Positions 35,627 through 44,491 of a stretch of DNA of 64,000 bases are shown piece by piece. The stretch covers positions 34,332 through 98,331 of the forward strand of contig CAZTIG010000007.1 of the NCBI GenBank assembly GCA_964613665.1, read 5' to 3'. The position numbers and the translations under genes were made by a program. Each line of letters starts with the position of its first letter. Position 1 is the first letter of the stretch. Source of the DNA: CAZQFV01 sp964613665. GTDB taxonomy: Bacteria > Chloroflexota > Chloroflexia > DTKN01. Below the pieces are notes generated by a model. That model was not told the origin of the DNA. It saw only the letters and a list, made by a program, of their open reading frames with translations, and did no database searches.

Positions 35627-37228
35627 TCAACCCGCAACCCGCAACCCGGAACCTGCAACCGTATACCCCGCCAGCCTGGCCGCGGCGGCGTTGCACGAAG
35701 CCACCACTGCCCCGGCCTGCTCCAGCGCGCGGACCTGGCGACTATAGCCCTGGGGGTCCTCCTCGGTCCCGGTGACCGCGGCCACGACGACGAGCTGCCG
35801 GCCGGCGTTGGCCGCCAGCGCGCGGGCCCGGTAGATGGCCGGCCCCAGCTCCGCCGCCGGGTCGGGGTGCGCCCCGTAGCCCAGGACCACGTCCAGCACG
35901 ATCACCGCCACCGCGGGGTCGGCGGCCTCCTGCAGAAGCCGGCGGATGCGCAGGTCGTGGTCGATCATGGGGTGCGGCCGGCCGACGGTGAACTCCTCCT
36001 CGCCCAGGTCCACGGCGCAGTGCCCCTGGCTGCGGGTAGCATCGGCCAGCCGCAGCCGGCGGGCCAGCGGCGCGTTGGAGCGCACGGCCAGCCCCAGCTC
36101 CTCCCAGACCACCTGGGCCTCGGCGCAGAGCGTCCCCCCGCTGTAGAGGCCGCGCAGGTAGCGCTGGCCGGGTGTCAGGCGTGCGCGCAGCTCGGCGGCC
36201 TGGGCCTGCAGCGCGGTCGCTTCCTGATCGAGAGCGGAGAGGACCGAGGAGGCAGAGGGGGCGGCGGACCCGGCTGCGGCCCTCTCGGCGTGCTCCGCCG
36301 CCGCGTAGGCCGCCTCCTGCAGTGTGCGTGCCGGGATGGCCCCGGCTTCGACGATCGGGGCCAGGTCCCCGCCCAGGAAGCAGACCACGGTGGGCTTGCG
36401 GCGCGCCCGCACCTGGGCCAGCACCCCCTCGGCTACGGCCGGCGCGGGGGGCTTGGAGACCAGCAGCAGCACCTGTGTCTGCGAGTCGGCCTGGAGCCAG
36501 CGCAGCCCCTGGCGCATGGTGCTGCCGCCGACGGCCTCGCTCAGATCGCGCCCGCCCGTGCCGATGCCCTGGCTCACCCCCACGCCGCGCCGGGCCAGCA
36601 GGGTGCTGACCTCCTGCAGCCCGGTGCCGGCGGCGGCGACGATGCCCACGGGCCCGCGCGGCACCGCGTTGGCAAAGCCCAGGGCCACGCCGTCGAGGAG
36701 CGCCGTGCCGCAGCCGGGCCCCATCAGCAGCAGGTCGTGGGCGGCGGCATACTCCTTCAGGGCCACCTCCTCCTCCAGGGGCACGTTGTCGCTAAAGAGG
36801 AAGACGTGCCGCCCGCCCTGCAGCGCCTCCCAGGCCTCGGCGGCGGCATGCTCCCCGGCGACGGAGATGAGCACCAGGTTGGCTTCCGGCTGGGCGCGCA
36901 GCGCGGCGCGCAGGGTGCGCGGCGGGGCCACCGCACCGGGCGCGGCCGTCTCCGGGCGGCGGGCCAGGCGCTGCGCCGCCAGCCCGAGGGCCCGCTGCGC
37001 CGCAGCCTCGTCCTCCGCGCGCACGACGACGGCCAGGTCGTTGGGGCCGGCCGCGGCCACCTCCGGCAGCAGCAGGCCGGCGTCGTGCAGCACGCCCTTG
37101 TTGGCCGGCGTGGCCATGACCACGGCGGCGTCGGCCACACCGGGCAGGCGGGTCAGCGCGCGGGCGGTTTCCATCAGGGCGACCGAGTCGCGGTAGGTGC
37201 CGGGTTGGATGAGGCATTGGACGGGCAT
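35627..37228 (-). CDS. fdrA: FdrA-like acyl-CoA synthetase/carbamoyltransferase component
   Basis: 533 aa. A succinyl-CoA-ligase-like protein (FdrA/AllF family). Visible: GTYRDSVALM, MATPANKGVLHDAGLL, LFSDNVPLEEEVALKEYA, LLMGPGCGTALLDG, GIVAAAGTGLQEVSTLLARRGVGVSQGIGTGGRD (the CoA-ligase-type phosphohistidine region lacks the usual His), and LYSGGTLCAEA. First gene of a minus-strand operon with allG, the radical SAM gene and the ferredoxin gene. Promoter 37251-37279; AGGAGG before ATG 37228. The last dozen residues (TVAGSGLRVAG) come from a spacer-type repeat. Confidence 0.88.
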   Translation of the reverse strand: MPVQCLIQPGTYRDSVALMETARALTRLPGVADAAVVMATPANKGVLHDAGLLLPEVAAAGPNDLAVVVRAEDEAAAQRALGLAAQRLARRPETAAPGAVAPPRTLRAALRAQPEANLVLISVAGEHAAAEAWEALQGGRHVFLFSDNVPLEEEVALKEYAAAHDLLLMGPGCGTALLDGVALGFANAVPRGPVGIVAAAGTGLQEVSTLLARRGVGVSQGIGTGGRDLSEAVGGSTMRQGLRWLQADSQTQVLLLVSKPPAPAVAEGVLAQVRARRKPTVVCFLGGDLAPIVEAGAIPARTLQEAAYAAAEHAERAAAGSAAPSASSVLSALDQEATALQAQAAELRARLTPGQRYLRGLYSGGTLCAEAQVVWEELGLAVRSNAPLARRLRLADATRSQGHCAVDLGEEEFTVGRPHPMIDHDLRIRRLLQEAADPAVAVIVLDVVLGYGAHPDPAAELGPAIYRARALAANAGRQLVVVAAVTGTEEDPQGYSRQVRALEQAGAVVASCNAAAARLAGYTVAGSGLRVAG

Positions 37229-37250
37229 GAGACGCCTCCTGCGTGAGGCC

Positions 37251-37279
37251 AGTATACACGCTGGCCGGGGGCAAGTCAA
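37251..37279 (-). promoter_or_regulatory. Promoter of the fdrA operon
   Basis: Minus-strand TTGACT (37274-37279), 17 bp, TATACT (37251-37256). Element copy 5 begins 17 bp upstream of the -35 box. Confidence 0.7.
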
Positions 37280-37296
37280 ATAGCGGTCAGGGACCG

Positions 37297-37461
37297 CACG
37301 GCGATATCGAGGTCGCGCCGATGCACAGCGGATGGCAAGTGCCCGGCCGGCGTACAGCGCGGCATGGCCGTACCATTGCCGTGTCCCTGGATGTGCGGCG
37401 TCGTGCCGTTGCCTGAGCCGGGCACTTGCCGGTCAAGGCCGGCGACTGTGGTACGGCCGTG
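37297..37461 (+). repeat. 165-bp palindromic promoter-associated element, copy 5
   Basis: Subfamily A, differing from copy 1 at very few positions (ATCGAGG at the left, GACTGTGG at the right). It lies between two divergent promoters: 17 bp from the fdrA -35 box and 22 bp from the -35 box at 37484. Confidence 0.9.
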
Positions 37462-37483
37462 CAGGGACCGCCAAAGGGGCGAC

Positions 37484-37512
37484 TTGCCGCCCCGGCAAAT
37501 CCGTGGTACGAT
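37484..37512 (+). promoter_or_regulatory. Plus-strand promoter before the Fpg remnant
   Basis: TTGCCG (37484-37489), 17 bp, TACGAT (37507-37512). The block TCCGTGGTACGATAG is also present in the nadA promoter. Confidence 0.6.
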
Positions 37513-37514
37513 AG

Positions 37515-37685
37515 GCGCAGGGCGGCCGCAGCGACGAGGTCGACCTGTACGGCCGCCCTGCTGGGTACGTCCGGCGCATGGACCAGCACACCGCCGGAAA
37601 ACCATGCCCGGCCTGCGGGCGCACCATCGAGAAGATCTCCTACCTGGGCGGCGTCTGCTACCTCTGCCCAGGCTGCCAGCGCTGA
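37515..37685 (+). pseudogene. C-terminal fragment of formamidopyrimidine-DNA glycosylase (Fpg/Nei)
   Basis: The open frame after a TAG at 37512 reads DEVDLYGRPAGYVRRMDQHT and then the zinc finger PCPACGRTIEKISYLGG, CYLCPGCQR and stop. This is the typical end of Fpg-type glycosylases, C-P-x-C-G ... C-P-x-C-Q. The catalytic N-terminus (PELPEVE) and H2TH domain are absent; element copy 5 and a promoter occupy that place. An ATG at 37578 would give a 35-residue zinc-finger peptide, which could still be made, but a decayed gene is more likely. Confidence 0.6.
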
Positions 37686-37861
37686 GCGCGCCGGCCGCAG
37701 CCCGGAACGAGGCAAGGCCGGCTCGTCGCCTCTACGACCAACGGTGACGTCCACCGCGTCCCCGTGGTGGTCACCAGTCGGCGGGTTGGCGTATCGAACC
37801 GCTGCGCCGGGGCGGCCACAACCGCCGCACCGCCATCCTGCGAGTCCTCTGGAGGTAGGCC

Positions 37862-40480
37862 ATGCCCCGAACCACCACCGTTGCCCTGGTCCTTTGGCTG
37901 GTGCTATCGGCCTTCCTGTGCCCCGTCCTGGCCGGCCCAGCCCCGCCAGACCTGCCCCTCGGGCAAGAGGCCAGCGCGCCAGGCGATGCCTCTTCGCGGC
38001 ACAGGCCGCGTTCCCTCGCCTACGTCGAGTCGTCCGCCGGCCTGGTGCCGCCGACACTGGAGGGTGGCCGCACCGAGGTGGAGATGGGCGACGTGAACGG
38101 TGACGGCCGGCTCGACCTGGTCTCTATCGGCGACCACGGCTCACCCTACATCGGCACGGACCAGCATGGCATCATGGTCTGGTTCGGCGACGGCGCCGGC
38201 CACTGGAGCGTGTACCAGAGCGGCAACTTTGGCTACGGCGGGGTGGCCATGGGCGACGTCAACAACGACGGCCTGGTCGATGTGGGCTACGGCATGCACC
38301 ACGACTACTCCTCCAACGACTTTGGCGACCAGCTCCTGGAGGTCGCCCTGGGCGACGGGACCGGGCAGAACTGGACCCCCTGGGACGACGGCCTGGCCAC
38401 CAACGGCGAGGACTGGGGCATGTTCAGCAGCGATTTCGCCGATGTCGACAACGACGGCGACCTGGACATCGGCTCGATCTCCTTCGGCTGCTGCGCTGGT
38501 GTGCACGTCTACCGCAACCAGGGCGACGGCACCTGGGTGCAGTCGTTCGGCTTCCTGGGTGGCAACTCGGACATGCACCTGACCTTCGGCGACGTCAACG
38601 GCGACGGCAACGCCGACCTGGCCGTCTCCCACCAGTACGGCGCTGTCTACCTGGGCGACGGCGCGGGCAGCTTTGCCCTGGGCGACGGCAACCTGCCACC
38701 GCCCGGCTCGCAGGGCCACGCCGGCGTGGCCCTGGGCGACGTCGACGGCGACGGGCGCGCCGACCTGGCCTACTGCAACGGCAGCGGCGGGATCGAGCTC
38801 TGGGGCTGGACCGGACCGGGCACCTGGCAGGACCTCTCCGGCAGCCTGCCGGGGAGCGGCCCCTACGAGGCGGCGCAGCTGTTCGACATGGACATGGATG
38901 GCCACCTGGACGTGGCTGCCTTCGGCATGGGGCAGGCGCGCGTCTGGGGTGGCGACGGGGCCGGCGGGTGGACGGAGATCGCCGCCTTCAACACCCCGGC
39001 GCCGGGGTACCTCGTCGCCTTCCGTGTCGGCGGCGACGCCGACCACAACGGCTACCCGGACATCGTGCTGGTATCCGACGAGGGCTCATGGCCCAACGAC
39101 CAGAACCATGCCCACTTCTACAGGGAGAGCTCCGCGCCAACTGCACTCCAGATCAAGCCTGTCTACCCCCGCGGGCAGGAGACCTTTCGCGCCGGCGGGG
39201 TGGTCTTTGTCGACTGGATCAGCGCCGTGCCCACGGGCGGGCCGGGCAGCGTGACACTGGAGCTGTCCACCCACGGGCCGGCCGGCCCCTGGACGACCAT
39301 CGCCGCAGGTCTGGCAGATAGCGGCCGCTACCAGTGGCGCATCCCACCCGGCACCCCTTCCACGAGCGAGGCCTACATCCGCTACACCCTGGCCGTCTCC
39401 CCGGACGTGGACACAGCGCTCACGCCGGCCGCCTTCCACATCCTGGGCTCCACCGAGGAGCCGATCCACGGCCTGGAGGCGGTCAACGACAGCCCCACCG
39501 ACCTGGGGCAACCGACCCACTTTACCGCCACGGTCGTCTCCGGGACGAACGTCGTCTACGAGTGGGCCTTTGGCGACGGGGCAGGTGGCGGCGGCCAGGT
39601 CACGGCGCACACCTACCCGGCCCTGGGCCACTATACCGCCACCGTCACGGCGACCAACAGCATCAGCCAGAGCACGGCGACGACCGTGGTGACAATCAGC
39701 GAGGTGCCCATCGCCGGCCTGGCGGCGACGAGTGACAGCCCCACCGCCCTGGGGCGAGTCACGACCTTCACCGCAACGGTCGTCTCGGGGACGAACGTGG
39801 CCTACGCCTGGGCCTTTGGCGACGGGGCCGGCGGCAGCGGCGTGACGGCCACCCACACCTACGCCGCCGTCGGCGCCTACACAGCCGCCGTCACCGCCAG
39901 CAACGCCGTGAGCGCCGTGACGGCGACGACGGCCGTGCTGGTGGAGGAGGCGATCGCCGGGCTCGGCGCCGCCAACGACAGCCCGACCGCCCTCGGCCGG
40001 GACACCACCTTCACCGCGACGATCCTGTCGGGGACGAACGTGGCCTACGCCTGGGCCTTTGGCGACGGGGCCGGCGGCAGCGGCGTGACGGCCACCCACA
40101 CCTACGCCGCCGTCGGCGCCTACACAGCCGCCGTCACCGCCAGCAACGCCGTGAGCGCCGTGACGGCGACGACGGCCGTGCTGGTGGAGGAGGCGATCGC
40201 CGGGCTCGGCGCCGCCAACGACAGCCCGACCGCCCTCGGCCGGGACACCACCTTCACCGCGACGATCCTGTCGGGGACGAACGTGGCCTACGCCTGGGCC
40301 TTTGGCGACGGGGCCGGCGGCAGCGGCGTGACGGCCACCCACACCTACGCCGCCGTCGGCGCCTACACGGCCACCGTGACGGCGAGCAATGCCGTGAGCG
40401 CCGTGTCTGCGGTGACGGTCGTCGAGGTGGTGCTGCCGGGCTGGTGGATCTACCTGCCGCTGGTGGCGCGGGGACCGTAG
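37862..40480 (+). CDS. Secreted FG-GAP/VCBS and PKD-repeat surface protein
   Basis: 872 aa. Signal peptide 1 to about 25 (VALVLWLVLSAFLCPVLAGP). Residues about 55-410 form an FG-GAP beta-propeller with Ca-binding D-x-N-x-D-G loops (GDVNGDGRLD, DVNNDGLVD, DVDNDGDLD and others). An Ig-like segment follows (about 430-530), then four PKD domains of about 81 residues (FxATVxSGTNVxYxWAFGDGAGG pattern). The last two are almost identical in DNA. The protein ends WWIYLPLVARGP. It is likely an adhesin or cell-surface scaffold. GGAGG before the ATG fixes the start. Confidence 0.85.
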   Translation: MPRTTTVALVLWLVLSAFLCPVLAGPAPPDLPLGQEASAPGDASSRHRPRSLAYVESSAGLVPPTLEGGRTEVEMGDVNGDGRLDLVSIGDHGSPYIGTDQHGIMVWFGDGAGHWSVYQSGNFGYGGVAMGDVNNDGLVDVGYGMHHDYSSNDFGDQLLEVALGDGTGQNWTPWDDGLATNGEDWGMFSSDFADVDNDGDLDIGSISFGCCAGVHVYRNQGDGTWVQSFGFLGGNSDMHLTFGDVNGDGNADLAVSHQYGAVYLGDGAGSFALGDGNLPPPGSQGHAGVALGDVDGDGRADLAYCNGSGGIELWGWTGPGTWQDLSGSLPGSGPYEAAQLFDMDMDGHLDVAAFGMGQARVWGGDGAGGWTEIAAFNTPAPGYLVAFRVGGDADHNGYPDIVLVSDEGSWPNDQNHAHFYRESSAPTALQIKPVYPRGQETFRAGGVVFVDWISAVPTGGPGSVTLELSTHGPAGPWTTIAAGLADSGRYQWRIPPGTPSTSEAYIRYTLAVSPDVDTALTPAAFHILGSTEEPIHGLEAVNDSPTDLGQPTHFTATVVSGTNVVYEWAFGDGAGGGGQVTAHTYPALGHYTATVTATNSISQSTATTVVTISEVPIAGLAATSDSPTALGRVTTFTATVVSGTNVAYAWAFGDGAGGSGVTATHTYAAVGAYTAAVTASNAVSAVTATTAVLVEEAIAGLGAANDSPTALGRDTTFTATILSGTNVAYAWAFGDGAGGSGVTATHTYAAVGAYTAAVTASNAVSAVTATTAVLVEEAIAGLGAANDSPTALGRDTTFTATILSGTNVAYAWAFGDGAGGSGVTATHTYAAVGAYTATVTASNAVSAVSAVTVVEVVLPGWWIYLPLVARGP
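39941..40426 (+). repeat. Tandem 243-bp PKD-domain repeat
   Basis: Two near-identical 243-bp units (81 codons each). Part of the same sequence is also present upstream from about 39797, which points to recent unequal recombination within the gene. Confidence 0.85.
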
Positions 40481-40539
40481 CCCGCTGCCCGCCCGCAGTG
40501 GCGCGCGCATGCAGCACGGCGCGGCGCGGGCACCCATCG

Positions 40540-42602
40540 TCACTCGCGCTCATCCTGGATATCGGCCGCGCTGTTGTCGTGGCAGTCGTTCTCCTGGAGG
40601 TCTGGGGCAGCGGTGGCGGCCACATAGATGCCCACCGCGTTGCGCGTGCAGGTGTTCTTGTGGACCACACCGCCGCTGTCGTCGCCGAAGGCGATGCCGG
40701 CCTGCACGTTGCCGCTGCAGTCGTTTTCCTCCAAAGTCGGCCTGGCCTGCTCGGCAACGGCAATGCCGTGCATGAGGTTGCCCGTGCAGTCGTTCCCGCG
40801 GGCCACCCCACCAGCGCTGGCGAGGTAGACAATACCGGACCCGCGGTTGTCGGTACAGGTGTTTCTCTCTAGCGTGGGCCGGGACTCGCCGCCCACCGCG
40901 ATGCCGTGGTACCTGTTGCTGGCACAGTGGTTGGCGCTGGCCAGTCCGGCGCCGCGCTCAGCGTAGGCAATGCCGGCCTGCTCGTTGAGGGTGCAGCGGT
41001 TCGCCGTCAGCGTCGGCGCGGCATCGCCGCCAACGTAGATGCCGTGCAGGACGTTCCGGGAGCACTCGTTCCACCTCGCCGTCCCGCCAGCACTTTCGAA
41101 GTAGGCAATACCGGATGACTCGTTGCGCTGGCAGCGGTTCTCCTCCAAGACCGGCTGAGCCTGCCCGTTTACGGAGATGCCAGAGGTCCCGTTTGCCGCG
41201 CAGTCGTTCTGGCGGGCCGTTCCGCCGGCGGTTCCTCCGTAGTAGATGCCGGTCTCGGTGTTGTCCCGACAGGCGTTCCCTTCCAGCGTCGGCTGGGCCT
41301 GCTCGACCACGTATATGCCGTGGACGCCGTTGTCCAGGCACTGGTTCCCGCGCGCGCGGTCCCCGCGCTGGCACCGCCGTAGCCGATGCCTACGCTGACG
41401 TTCTCGCCGCAGATGTTCTCCTCCAGTGTCGGCCGAGCCTGCTCGCCGACATAGATACCGGCAATCCCGTTGCGCTTGCACTCATTGCCAGCGGCGACGC
41501 CCTTGGACCATCCGCGGAAGGCGATACCTGCCTGCTTGTTGCCGTAGCAGTCGTTCTCCTCCAGAGTCGGCTCGGCCTGCCCAGCGACGTAGATCCCAAA
41601 GAGGTCGTTCCGGGTGGACTCGTTCTGACGGACGATGCCACCGGCGCTGTCCAGGATGGCGATGCCATCCTGGCTGTTGCCGTGGCACGAGTTCCCCTCG
41701 ATCGTCGGCTGAGCCTTCTGGCGGACGCCGATGCCGATCAGCCCTCCCGAGCAGTCGTTCTGGCGGACAGTCGCCCTGGAGGTGCCGCCCACCTCGACGC
41801 CGGCCGACTCGTTCCCCGCGCAGATGTTGTCCTCGATCAGCGGCTGGGCCGGCCCATCCACAGCGATGCCCACATAGTTCCCGCGGCACTCGTTCTGCCG
41901 GGCCGCCCCCCTGACGCTTCCCACGTACTCGATACCGTAGAAGACGTTGTCGGTGCAGAGGTTGCCCGTCAGCGTCACGGCGGAGCGGCCCTCGACCATG
42001 ATGCCGGCCACGTTGTTCTTCGTGGCCTCGCAATCCCACACGGTTCCGCGGCTGTCGCCGCGCAGGTGCAGGCCGGCGTGGTCGTCTCCGTTCACGCGAC
42101 TGCCCGCGCCCGTGAAGCGGCAGCGGGAGAACGTCACCTCACCCCCGGTGACCACAACCACATCGGCCCCGAGGGTGCTCTCGTGGCGAAAGGTGATGTC
42201 CTCCGCGATGAAGGGGCCGCTGCCGCGCAGGTGCAGGACATAGTCGGTGTGCGCGCCAATGACGGAGGTCAGGTCCATCCCCGCGCCAACAAGGCGGACC
42301 GACTTGGTGATCTCCACACGCGTGGCCAGACGGTAGTCGCCGGCCTCCAGCACGATCGTCGCCCCGGGACTGGCAGCCGCCAACGCCGCTTCCAGGGTAG
42401 CATAGTCGCCGCTCCCGTCGGCCGCCAGGTGGATCGGCGGCGGCGTCGGCGACGGCACCGGGGTGGCCGTCGACGAGGGTGTGGGGGTCGATGGCGCTGT
42501 CGGGGTCAGGCCCGGCGCGGGCGTGGCCGGTGCGGTGGCCGGTCCACAGGCAGCGAGGATGCCCAGCAACAGGCAGAGGGCTAGCCGGCGAATGCCTTTC
42601 AC
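40540..42602 (-). pseudogene. Right-handed beta-helix lipoprotein, frameshifted
   Basis: The N-terminal part (GTG 42602) has a lipobox (LLLGILAAC), a Pro/Thr linker, then SGDYATLEAALAAASPGATIVLEAGDY and many repeats of the type NxCxGNxxxGIxVxGxAxPTLExN, as in NosD/pectate-lyase-like beta-helices. The frame changes at a (CG)5 run, 41349-41358. Upstream it reads GIGYGGASAGTAR; afterwards the helix continues in the other frame as GNQCLDNGVHGIYV down to 40540. Removing one CG restores a protein of about 687 aa. The cause may be sequencing error, mutation or slippage-based switching. The function would be surface carbohydrate binding or cleavage. Confidence 0.8.
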
Positions 42603-42675
42603 AGCTCGTCTCCTTTTTGCAGCTGGACGTAGCCCTATTCAGACCGCTCGCAAGCGCCCGCAGCGCGGTGGATGC

Positions 42676-42705
42676 AGTATAGCGCCTGCGGGGACTCTCT
42701 GTCAA
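42676..42705 (-). promoter_or_regulatory. Promoter of the beta-helix gene
   Basis: Minus-strand TTGACA (42700-42705), 18 bp, TATACT (42676-42681). Confidence 0.65.
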
Positions 42706-42721
42706 GAGCGTCCAATGTCAG

Positions 42722-42750
42722 TTGCGTTCCATCTGCCCTTGCGGTACAAT
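42722..42750 (+). promoter_or_regulatory. Promoter of ccdA
   Basis: TTGCGT (42722-42727), 17 bp, TACAAT (42745-42750). Its -35 box is only 16 bp from that of the divergent beta-helix promoter. Confidence 0.65.
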
Positions 42751-42785
42751 AGCTCCGCATCCGGCAACCGGCTCGGGGCGCGTCC

Positions 42786-42838
42786 TGCATCTTGCATCTT
42801 GCATCTTGCTTCTTGCATCCTGTATCTTGCTTCTTCGC
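42786..42838. repeat. Heptameric repeat in the ccdA leader
   Basis: CATCTTG/CTTCTTG units with a 7-bp period, within the predicted 5' untranslated leader. Same family as 26015-26098. Confidence 0.7.
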
Positions 42839-42861
42839 AGCAGCTTCCTGGAGCGCTGTCC

Positions 42862-43641
42862 GTGGACCGCGAGTTCTTCACCCAGGCTCCCTTCCTGCTG
42901 GCCTCTGGCGCCGCCCTGGCCGCCGGCCTGCTCTCCTTCTTCTCACCCTGCATCCTGCCGCTGGTGCCCTCCTTCCTGGGCTATGTCACCGGCACGGCGG
43001 TGCGCCCGGGCGTGGCGGTGCGCCGCTGGCACACCTTCCTGCACACGTTGGCCTTTGTCCTGGGCTTGAGCCTGGTCATCGTGGCGCTGCTCTCCTTCCT
43101 GGGCCTGGCCTTCAACCCGCTGCTCGAGCCGGCCTCCTGGATCGGCGGCTGGCCGGCCCAGGTGCTGGTGTGGCCCAAGCGCACCCCCGTGACCTACCTC
43201 GACCTGCTGCTGAAGGTGGCCGGCGTCTTTCTCGTCCTCTTTGGCCTGCACACGATGGGCCTGTTGCGCATCGGCATCTTCGAGGCCGAGAAGCGGCTCA
43301 ACGTGCAGGTGAGCCGGCGGCTGGGCTACCTCTCCTCCTTCCTGGTGGGGGTCACCTTCGCCCTGGGCTGGAGCCCGTGCATCGCCGCCCCGCTGGCCGG
43401 CATCCTCTTCCTGGGCAGCAGCGTCCCCGCGACCATGGTCTGGCTGCTCGCGCTTTTCTCCCTCGGCCTGGGGCTGCCCTTCCTGGTGGTGGGCTTTTTC
43501 CTGGACCGGGCCGTGCCCTTTGTGCAGTGGATGCAGCGCTACCGCCGGCCGATCGCCATCGTCAGCGGGCTGCTCATCATCGCCATCGGCCTGGCCGTCT
43601 TCTTCGATCAGCTCGGCTGGCTGACGCAACTGCTGGTGTGA
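42862..43641 (+). CDS. ccdA: Cytochrome c biogenesis protein CcdA (DsbD-like)
   Basis: 259 aa, six or seven TM helices. It moves reducing equivalents across the membrane to extracytoplasmic thiol proteins. Both redox cysteines are present in paired motifs, FFSPCILPLVPSFLGYVTG and GWSPCIAAPLAGIL. GTG at 42862 with GGAG about 9 nt upstream gives the expected N-terminus; longer in-frame extensions run through repeat DNA and are rejected. It forms an operon with the DUF2085 gene (gap 3 nt). Confidence 0.92.
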   Translation: MDREFFTQAPFLLASGAALAAGLLSFFSPCILPLVPSFLGYVTGTAVRPGVAVRRWHTFLHTLAFVLGLSLVIVALLSFLGLAFNPLLEPASWIGGWPAQVLVWPKRTPVTYLDLLLKVAGVFLVLFGLHTMGLLRIGIFEAEKRLNVQVSRRLGYLSSFLVGVTFALGWSPCIAAPLAGILFLGSSVPATMVWLLALFSLGLGLPFLVVGFFLDRAVPFVQWMQRYRRPIAIVSGLLIIAIGLAVFFDQLGWLTQLLV

Positions 43642-43644
43642 CCC

Positions 43645-44487
43645 ATGGAGAGACAGGAGGACAAGATCGTCCAGGAAGCGATGCGCCGGGTGCAGGACCA
43701 CCGCCAGCGCCGCGGCGGGGAGCTCGCCCTGCGCTGGTTGGTGCTGCTCTGGGCGGTGGTGCTGCTGGCCTTTTTCCTCTATCCCTGGCCGCTGGGCGGG
43801 GAGGGCGGCAAGGTCTGGGTGGCCGTGCACGGCCTCTGCTCCCAGACCCCCGGCCACATGCTGCTCTTTGGCGACCAGGCGCTGCCCCTATGCTCTCGCG
43901 ACAGCGGCATCTACCTGGGGTTCCTACTGGGTGTCGCCTACCTGCTGGCGCGGCGGCGCTGGCGGGCCGCCGGCCGGCCGGCGCGCTGGTTCTGGGGGCT
44001 GCTCGCGACCACCCTGCTCCTGCTCGGCGTGGACGTGGCCAACTCCATCGCCGAGGATTGGTTCGGCTACCGGCTGCTCTATGCGCGCAGCAACCTGCTC
44101 AGCCTGGGGAGCGGGGTTCTGCTCGGGGTGGCCATGGCCGTGGTGCTGCTCTGGGTGGTCAACATGGCCTTTGCCGACCGGGAGGTGGGGCGGCGCGTCG
44201 TCGAGTGCTGGCTCGATCTCCCTGGCTTGCTCCTCACCGCCGCCCTAGGGGCTGCTGCCCTGGGCAGCGGCTGGCCGCCGCTGTACGTGCCGTTGACCGC
44301 GCTGTCGGTCGGCGGCGTGGTGACCACGCTGCTGGCGGCCAACTTCCTGGTCGTGCTCTCCCTCACCCGCGGCCGCGCGCTGTTGGCAGGCTACTGGGAG
44401 GCCATGCCGGCGCTCTTCTGGGGAAGCGTGGCCGCGCTGGGGGAGATGGCCTTGCTGGCGCTGCTGCGCTATCGGCTGGGAGTATAG
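43645..44487 (+). CDS. DUF2085 membrane protein
   Basis: 280 aa. Seven or so TM helices. The family signature is in the first half: VHGLCSQTPGHMLLFGDQALPLCSRDSGIYLGFLLG, with the conserved Cys pair on the loop between helices 1 and 2. The function is unknown. Starting 3 nt after the ccdA stop, it may be a client of CcdA thiol chemistry (inference from context). It ends 4 nt from the convergent zinc-ribbon gene. Confidence 0.8.
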   Translation: MERQEDKIVQEAMRRVQDHRQRRGGELALRWLVLLWAVVLLAFFLYPWPLGGEGGKVWVAVHGLCSQTPGHMLLFGDQALPLCSRDSGIYLGFLLGVAYLLARRRWRAAGRPARWFWGLLATTLLLLGVDVANSIAEDWFGYRLLYARSNLLSLGSGVLLGVAMAVVLLWVVNMAFADREVGRRVVECWLDLPGLLLTAALGAAALGSGWPPLYVPLTALSVGGVVTTLLAANFLVVLSLTRGRALLAGYWEAMPALFWGSVAALGEMALLALLRYRLGV

Positions 44488-44491
44488 CCTC

